Below are positions 58,360 to 64,000 of a DNA stretch of 64,000 nt, piece after piece (position 1 is the first letter of the stretch; the number at the start of each line of letters is the position of its first letter). Source of the DNA: Pristionchus mayeri. Its lineage: Eukaryota; Nematoda; Chromadorea; Rhabditida; Neodiplogasteridae. The notes beneath the pieces were generated by a model that had not been told where the DNA came from, made no database searches, and worked only from the letters and a program-made list of their open reading frames with translations. The translations under genes were made by a program, and so were the position numbers. Location of the stretch: NCBI GenBank assembly GCA_036245805.1, contig BTRK01000006.1, forward strand, positions 31,748,901 to 31,812,900. Reading direction: 5' to 3'.

Positions 58360-58854
58360 CTCCTCATTTGGTCGAATGAACTCTCCCAACTCTCTAAGTC
58401 GATCTTCGAAGATGGGGGGGATGCGACCTGATGAGAAGAGAGAAGATAATCTAGTGACTTTACATCTCCCCTCTTCTTCCACTAGCTCCCATGTAGAAGA
58501 AGAGAGGAACTGAAGAGTGCTCTCTTTTTACCATACTTCAATACCTATTTGTATTTATACGACTTGACCACTAAAGTACAATTTTCATATGTATTTCGAA
58601 AGTAGTTGAGGAGTATCTTGGTGGTAGCAATAAAGATAGTTCGTCCCTTTCTATCTTCTTTTTCACACGACTTCTCTACCAAGGCTCATGCCAATATTAA
58701 TATCCAATTCTTCATCTCTCTTTAGTTCTCTTATTTTGAGTTCTTTTGAGTACATATTCACGCTTTGTTCTCTCCTGATATTCTCGCATGATAAGGGGAC
58801 TCCCTCATCAAACGCTTCAACACTACTCGCAATATTATTGCAATGTTGAGGCAT
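58360..58854 (-). CDS. Possible small gene, two exons seen
   Basis: Exon 58854-58680 (MPQHCNNIASSVEAFDEG to a charged KELKIRELKRDEELD helix) joins in phase to 58427-58360 (RIPPIFEDRLRELGEFIRP). The donors GTAGAG and GTGAGC and the acceptor ATCAG are acceptable. The 3' end is not found; downstream lies the small inverted repeat and the CT run. No family recognised. The first ATG is taken as the start because the frame is short upstream. Confidence 0.4.
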
Positions 58855-60292
58855 CTTTATCTCTATTGTCAACTACCGATGGTCGCCATCTTTATTGTCC
58901 GTATCTTAACATCGAGTGTGAGTCCTGTGATCGTTCAAATATTTTTCGAATCATTTCGTAGCCGATCGAAGAAGTCTGGAGCATACGTTCATTATCACCG
59001 TATCCCTAGTGCAAGTTGTCTGCCTCACTCCATCGGACGCCTACCGTACCTTCACCATGCCCATGCCTACCGTACCTTCACCATGCCCATACCGTACCCT
59101 TACAGTACCATGCTGATCGGGTCCCACATTGAGTAGGTAGTTTCCTCCGCAGGCAATAGTGCGTGCCAGTTGTTCGATCAGTGAGTGAGTATCGTGCACG
59201 TCGAGGCTCTATAACGGAATCTAGGTTACGGTACGTATCGATTGGCAGTTGGAGTCTACGCTATTCCTTTCACTGCTTTTACAATAGATTATGTCGCATT
59301 AATCCACTTTCCTTGTTACGTGAGCTGACTATCGTTTCTTACTGTAACCATGATAAGGCGGTGGATACGGTATCAGTTACCGTCATGTCCTTCCTGTGTC
59401 CCCAACTCTGCGAATCAAGTGTCATGCAGTTTTCCCACTTCCGGTCGAGAAGCTTCCCTACAAGGATGTTCATTGTGTCCTTTCCTTCCCTTCCTATAGT
59501 AGCTACAGTATCCACAATTCCTTTTCCTGCCCTCTGGTCTCACCGGGATCATAATGGTCCGAGTAAGTGAGGAATCCTCCGTGTTTCCCCATGCATCCTT
59601 CTCCCCATCGATCATTCACCACGATCTTCTCCTTCACTGGACTGCAATCTATCTCTTGTTCACTCCTTTCCTTCCACTACCACCATCTCTTCTCAACACT
59701 CACAATCAATGGAATATCTCTTCCTTCCATCACTATCTCTCACTGCTTCTATCCACTATCTTCTAATCGGAATGCTCCTCCTCCCTTCTCACACCTCGAG
59801 GTGAGAGGGGCGTGAAAGGGGCGTGGCTAATAATGGTTCCCAGCACGAAGCTCCTCTCCATTCTACACTTTTTCACCCCCCTCCCCCACTTACTTCGATC
59901 TCCTCCGTCTACCACGTGGATATAGTTTCCGATCTAAATTGGTACTCTCAACTAAGTCAACTGAGCTGATAAGGCGGTATGTGAGTGTGGAATGAAGTGA
60001 GTCCAGATTCCTCTACTTTTGCATGACTACTCTCGCTGCCCCTCGGGTTGTCCTCGTCTTCAAACTCGCCCGTCACTACATTCCTTCATATACACATCAA
60101 ACCCAAAATTCCCTAACGTGCCAAGAATAGTTGGTTCAGTGACACTGCAGAGCTGAAACAAGTTGAATGCATGGTATTCGCGTGTTCCTTGAAGAATCTG
60201 CTCTCTTTTATCTATAAGTGCATGCATGTCATCTATTCACGACTAGTGCAACTTCCCAATCCATTCATAAGAATATCCATATGGAAATATTT
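58855..60292. other. Intergenic, no gene recognised
   Basis: Contains several TACCGTA/TACAGTA words (59040-59110 and 59230). It also has pyrimidine-rich stretches with Ser/Pro-type open frames and no splice-consistent coding structure. Confidence 0.4.
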
Positions 60293-60882
60293 CATCATGG
60301 TCAAAAATCGATCGGTAGGTCAATGGTAGGTCAAGACTATTTATCGTACCCAATCGATCATACAGTACCACCAGATACCGTATACCTCTACCGTAACCCC
60401 CGATTATCGCAACCTAACTTTATTTTTAAAAAGTCCTGGTACCGTGCCCAATCGATTGTACAGTACCCAAGTCGCTACCGTAACCCAGTTCCATGGGTCA
60501 GGTTCAGTTCCTTGGGTCAAACAATTTTCTAAAGTTTTCAAACATTTTTCTAAAAATCCTAAATCGATTATAAAATGATTCTACAGTAACTAGACATACG
60601 GTAGGATAATTAAAAATAATTTTACTATCGATTTTAAATTTTTAGAAAAATGTTTGACCCAAGGAACTGGATCTGATCCATAGAACTGGGTTACGGTAGT
60701 GACTTGGGTACTGTACAATCGATTGGACATGGTACCAGGACTTTTTAAAAATAAAGTTAGTTTGCGATAATCGGGGTTACGGTAGTGGTATACGGTATCT
60801 GGTGGTACTGTATGATCGATTGGGTACGGTAACTAGTCTTGACCTACCATTGACCTACCGATCGATTTTTGACCATGACCGT
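60293..60882. repeat. Palindromic element (23038 family)
   Basis: Arms meet at ~60590 and mirror GGTCAAAAATCGATCGGTAG, TACAGTACC, ATACCGTATACC and TTCCTTGGGTCAAAC words. Its outer ends match those of the element at 23038-24288, which carries an extra inner palindrome. Confidence 0.9.
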
Positions 60883-60983
60883 CCCTGTGGAGAGCGCCCC
60901 TCAAAACAGGGGCGCTCTTCACACCCATGAATGGGGGTCATGGTCTGAAAACACCTCGCCGCCAGTGTTGGGCAACTATAACA

Positions 60984-62070
60984 CACTATCTGAGAGAATC
61001 GAAATAGACTTGGCACAGACCGAAAATTCGAATTCCTACTAACTTCACCAATAAGGGCCTCCACGAGGGCGACCGACGAGCATCGCCAGATTTTCGATCC
61101 GCATCCGCGCGGTCGCGGGCGCGGATTTTGAAAAATTAACTACGGTAGCATCGAAATTTTTATATCGACTCCTATGACTGCGGCGGTAGGGGCGCTACAT
61201 TCCTTGACAAATTTTAAGACTTTTTTACTCCGGGGAGTTTTTCGATCAGATTCCATCCAACGCCGGAAATCGATAATTCAACTTTTACTTCAGATACAGT
61301 TTCAATTCTCCAGAAATTTTTCAAGAACTGCCGGATATATAATTTGTGATTAAGCTTTCGCTTGAGTCAGTGCATACTTCAGTAGAAAGGCGCGAAATAT
61401 AAGGTGCCTTAAGGAAGTCAAAATGAATTATGAATGAATTATGGTGTACTTTTTGGGTTACTGTAGGTGAGTGAACAAGTTGGACGACTTTTCCCAACTG
61501 GTGTAAAATGGGTTGAAAATCGATTTTAGACTATATTATACCAATTAGGAAAAGTCGTCCAACTTGCGCACTCACCTACAGTAACCCAAAAAGTACACCA
61601 TAATTCACTCATAATTCATTTTGACTTCCTTAAGGCACCTTATATTTCGCTCCGCTCTACTGAAGTATGCACTGAATCAAACGAAAGCTTAGTCACCAAT
61701 AATCTATCCGGCAGTTCTTGAAAAATTTCTAGAGAATTGAAATTGTATCTGAAGTAAAAGTTGAATTATCGATTTCCGGCGTTAGATGGAATCTGATCGA
61801 AAAACACCCGAAGTAAAAAAGTCTTAGAATTTGTCAAGGAATGTAGCGCCCCTACCGCCGCAGTCATAGGAGTCGATATAAAAATTTCGAGGCTACCGTA
61901 GTTAATTTTTCAAAATCCGCGCCCGCGACCGCGCGGATGCGGATCGAAAATCTGGCGATGCTCGTCGGTCGCCCTCGTGGAGGCCGACCTATTGGTGAAG
62001 TTAGTAGGAATTCGAATTTTCGGCCTGTGCCAAGTCGCTGAAGAAATATGTTTATTTTCTCAGATAGTCT
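60984..62070. repeat. Large palindrome (~1.1 kb) with GC-rich block
   Basis: Ends ACTATCTGAGAGAA and inverse TCTCAGATAGT. The arms mirror GACGAGCATCGCCAGATTTTC, GCGCGGTCGCGGGCGCGG and TAGGGGCGCTACATTCC-like blocks around ~61515. The terminal word matches that of the 53363-55178 palindrome, but the interior is unrelated. Confidence 0.9.
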
Positions 62071-62921
62071 GTTCTATGATAACGGGGTCAAATTTGCACA
62101 TAATTACCTTGCCATGCGCTTATTTTCCGCGATATAAGGCAGCTTGTGGTTTGATCAATTGATAGCCTGTGTGTTCCCCCGAGTGGGCCTCTCTGACCTC
62201 TGATTGTAGAGCCAAGCCAGGAACTCCTTGCTCCTCCACACTTCATCACTCGTCCCCCAGTCTCCATCACTGCAATCCTCTCTTCTTCTCTCTCTCCTTC
62301 CTCCATTCTTCAATTCGGGAGATCAAGAACCACCACGTGTACTTGTCTACTTATTCTCTTTTCTATTTCTTGTAACTCGGGGTGAAATCGGGATGACCCC
62401 TCTTTCACTGCACTCTCTTCCATAACTTGGCTGATGGAGTCCTTGTGATAAGCAGGGAGACTCTTCGTTTCTCCTCACCTCCAAATGACGGATGGTTCGT
62501 ATCTCTCTACGATCTCGTGTAGTTGAGGGTACGACACTTCCTGCAATTTCTTCCTTCTATTTTTGCATGAGGAGCTTTGATCAAACTCTCTTCTTCTTGT
62601 CTCTCTCTCCTCTTCAGTAAGAGATCACGATAGATCTTTCAGTGACCATAATGCAATCACAACTCTCACTCTCTCTATTCCATGTGCTTTCTCATCTATC
62701 TATTGGTCGAGAGAGTGTCTATACCGAGAGAGATCTTGCCCGTTCTCATGAAAAGGGGGTGAAGGCACGCAATGTCTGCTGTTTTATCAAACTACCTATT
62801 GTGAATATTCAGGGTATCGCATGGGAGGTAATGAGAGGAAAGGGCACTGTATAACTCCAAACTAGAAAACCTCAAGATCACAGCCCACACCAAGTTCACA
62901 TTGGCATGAAAATGGCTTTAA
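62071..62921. other. Intergenic, no gene recognised
   Basis: CT-rich sequence with short Ser/Leu-rich open frames and no homology. Confidence 0.4.
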
Positions 62922-63286
62922 AGAATGAGTGTCAGCAAAGTTAAATTTTGGACGCTGTCATAACCATGACCTAGACAATCATCCAACGATCATAGCGCGA
63001 GCTAAGAGGATAGGCAAAGGTAAATAGCATAGCTCAGTGGTAAAGAAGTCGCCGCGTAATCGGAAGGTTGCGGGTTCGAATCCCACCAGTTTTTGAAAAA
63101 TCTTCTAGATATTTGAATTCCCGCACGTCCCTTCCCTTCAAGCCCTCCTTGGCATTCTGCCAACTAATGATAACTCGGTCCAAAATAGAGATACGCACTT
63201 GAAATTTTCAGAATCTCTTATGGTTGTACAAAGGTCGGTCATGGTTATGACAACGTCAAAATTTCAACTTTGCTGACAGTCCTTCT
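62922..63286. mobile_element. TTAA-flanked element with tRNA-like core, copy 2
   Basis: Same length and structure as the copy at 52653-53017, flanked by TTAA (62918-62921 and 63287-63290). About 4 differences in 365 bp by eye, so the two copies are recent. Confidence 0.92.
63021..63094 (+). ncRNA. tRNA-like sequence, copy 2
   Basis: Apparently identical to the core at 52752-52825: A box TAGCTCAGTGG, B box GGTTCGAATCC, T5 terminator at 63090-63094. The same broken anticodon stem argues against a working tRNA. Confidence 0.7.
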
Positions 63287-63290
63287 TTAA

Positions 63291-64000
63291 AACAGGATTG
63301 ACAGCAAACAGCTCTAGTCGACGCGGGCAATGACGAATGAGAGAGCACTCTCTCACTTTATTGTGTTCTCTCACTCGTTGACTGCGCGGCAGGGTCAACT
63401 TTGAATGCCTAAAAACAACCATAACTCGGTTCCTATCAGAAATATGAAAACCGGAATGTCGAGAATCTGTTACTGTTTATGATTGTCTCACAAATATGTG
63501 GTCACTCTGGATAGGCTATATTTGCTGTTAATGATTCTTTAAGAGAGTGTTATTGTGACATTATTGCAGGATCTTCGAGGTATATGATGATAGACAGAGT
63601 TATTAGTGGACTGGAATTATAATCCCGAGATGAATTAAATATTTCAAAAATATATGATCGGGAAATATGCATGAGTGGAAATATCATGTCATGAGATGAC
63701 AGGGAGAAGTAGGAATGGAGAGATCCATTCAATTCACTTCCTGGGAAATTCCTTCTTATTCCAACTTCTTGCGCTCTTCTTTTGGGCGCATGTTTCATTC
63801 CATTCATTGGACTCAATGTTGCCATTCCCTCACTGTGGATTCATCTTTTTGTCGTTCTCTTCTTAGTCGTCTATTGGCAATTGTAGCGAGACTCGAGTTA
63901 TGCTTCCTCTCTCCATTTCACACCCCCTTTCTCTCTCAGACAGGCAACAGATCGTGTGGTATGGATAGGTTCCATTATTTTGATACGATGGAGGGGATAT
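63291..64000. other. Intergenic, nothing recognised
   Basis: No coding exon, TIR or RNA gene was identified up to the window end. Confidence 0.4.

Noticed and set aside
59415..59615. Minus-strand frame with CGYC and HPC residues
   Set aside because: No flanking splice sites or homology; interpreted as chance.

Overview
Nuclear DNA of a rhabditine nematode. The evidence is clear orthologues of nematode genes broken into many small exons, nematode-style 3' splice sites (pyrimidine-rich ending in CAG), many short introns (one of 39 nt), and a very high load of palindromic and TTAA- or TA-flanked DNA elements of the kind known from Caenorhabditis and its relatives. The genus cannot be fixed from the sequence alone. 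All exon boundaries below come from reading homology, splice-site dinucleotides and reading phase by eye.

Genes, left to right. (1) 1290-4167 (-): IFT38/CLUAP1 (dyf-3), an intraflagellar transport subunit, whose 5' end is lost in a 500-N gap. (2) 5090-8091 (-): a two-domain mercaptopyruvate/thiosulfate sulfurtransferase lying upstream of dyf-3 on the same strand, so the two could form an operon. (3) 9345-18359 (+): cytoplasmic dynein intermediate chain (dyci-1), about 20 exons, complete except for one unresolved exon in the linker. (4) 21186-22546 (-): a protein with several C2H2 zinc fingers. (5) 27482-47033 (-): a ~19.5 kb gene of about 28 exons encoding an acidic, NLS-rich protein of ~1,130 residues with an N-terminal THAP-like zinc finger and a C-terminal AT-hook-like motif. 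(6) 48136-48468 (-): the 3' end of an unrecognised gene. (7) A tRNA-Arg(TCG) gene at 55419-55491 (-), plus two weak gene fragments near 55.7 and 58.6 kb.

The rest is dominated by mobile DNA. A CR1-like LINE (~32.2-37.8 kb) sits antisense in a 7.5 kb intron of the THAP gene and is itself interrupted by a DD34D mariner. There are several TA-flanked mariner-type MITEs, three hAT-type MITEs with CAGTGGT ends, and about ten large near-perfect palindromes of 0.4-1.8 kb, several with recognisable 4-bp target duplications (TTAA, TTAT, ATAG).

The most unusual signals are these. (a) Small TTAA-flanked palindromes carry a tRNA-like core with intact Pol III A and B boxes; two copies 10 kb apart are ~99% identical. 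(b) A palindrome's terminal repeat supplies the 3' splice site and first codons of a THAP-gene exon. (c) An hAT insertion and a tandem duplication have each duplicated a 3' splice site in dyci-1. (d) Two GC-AG introns are supported by reading phase and homology.
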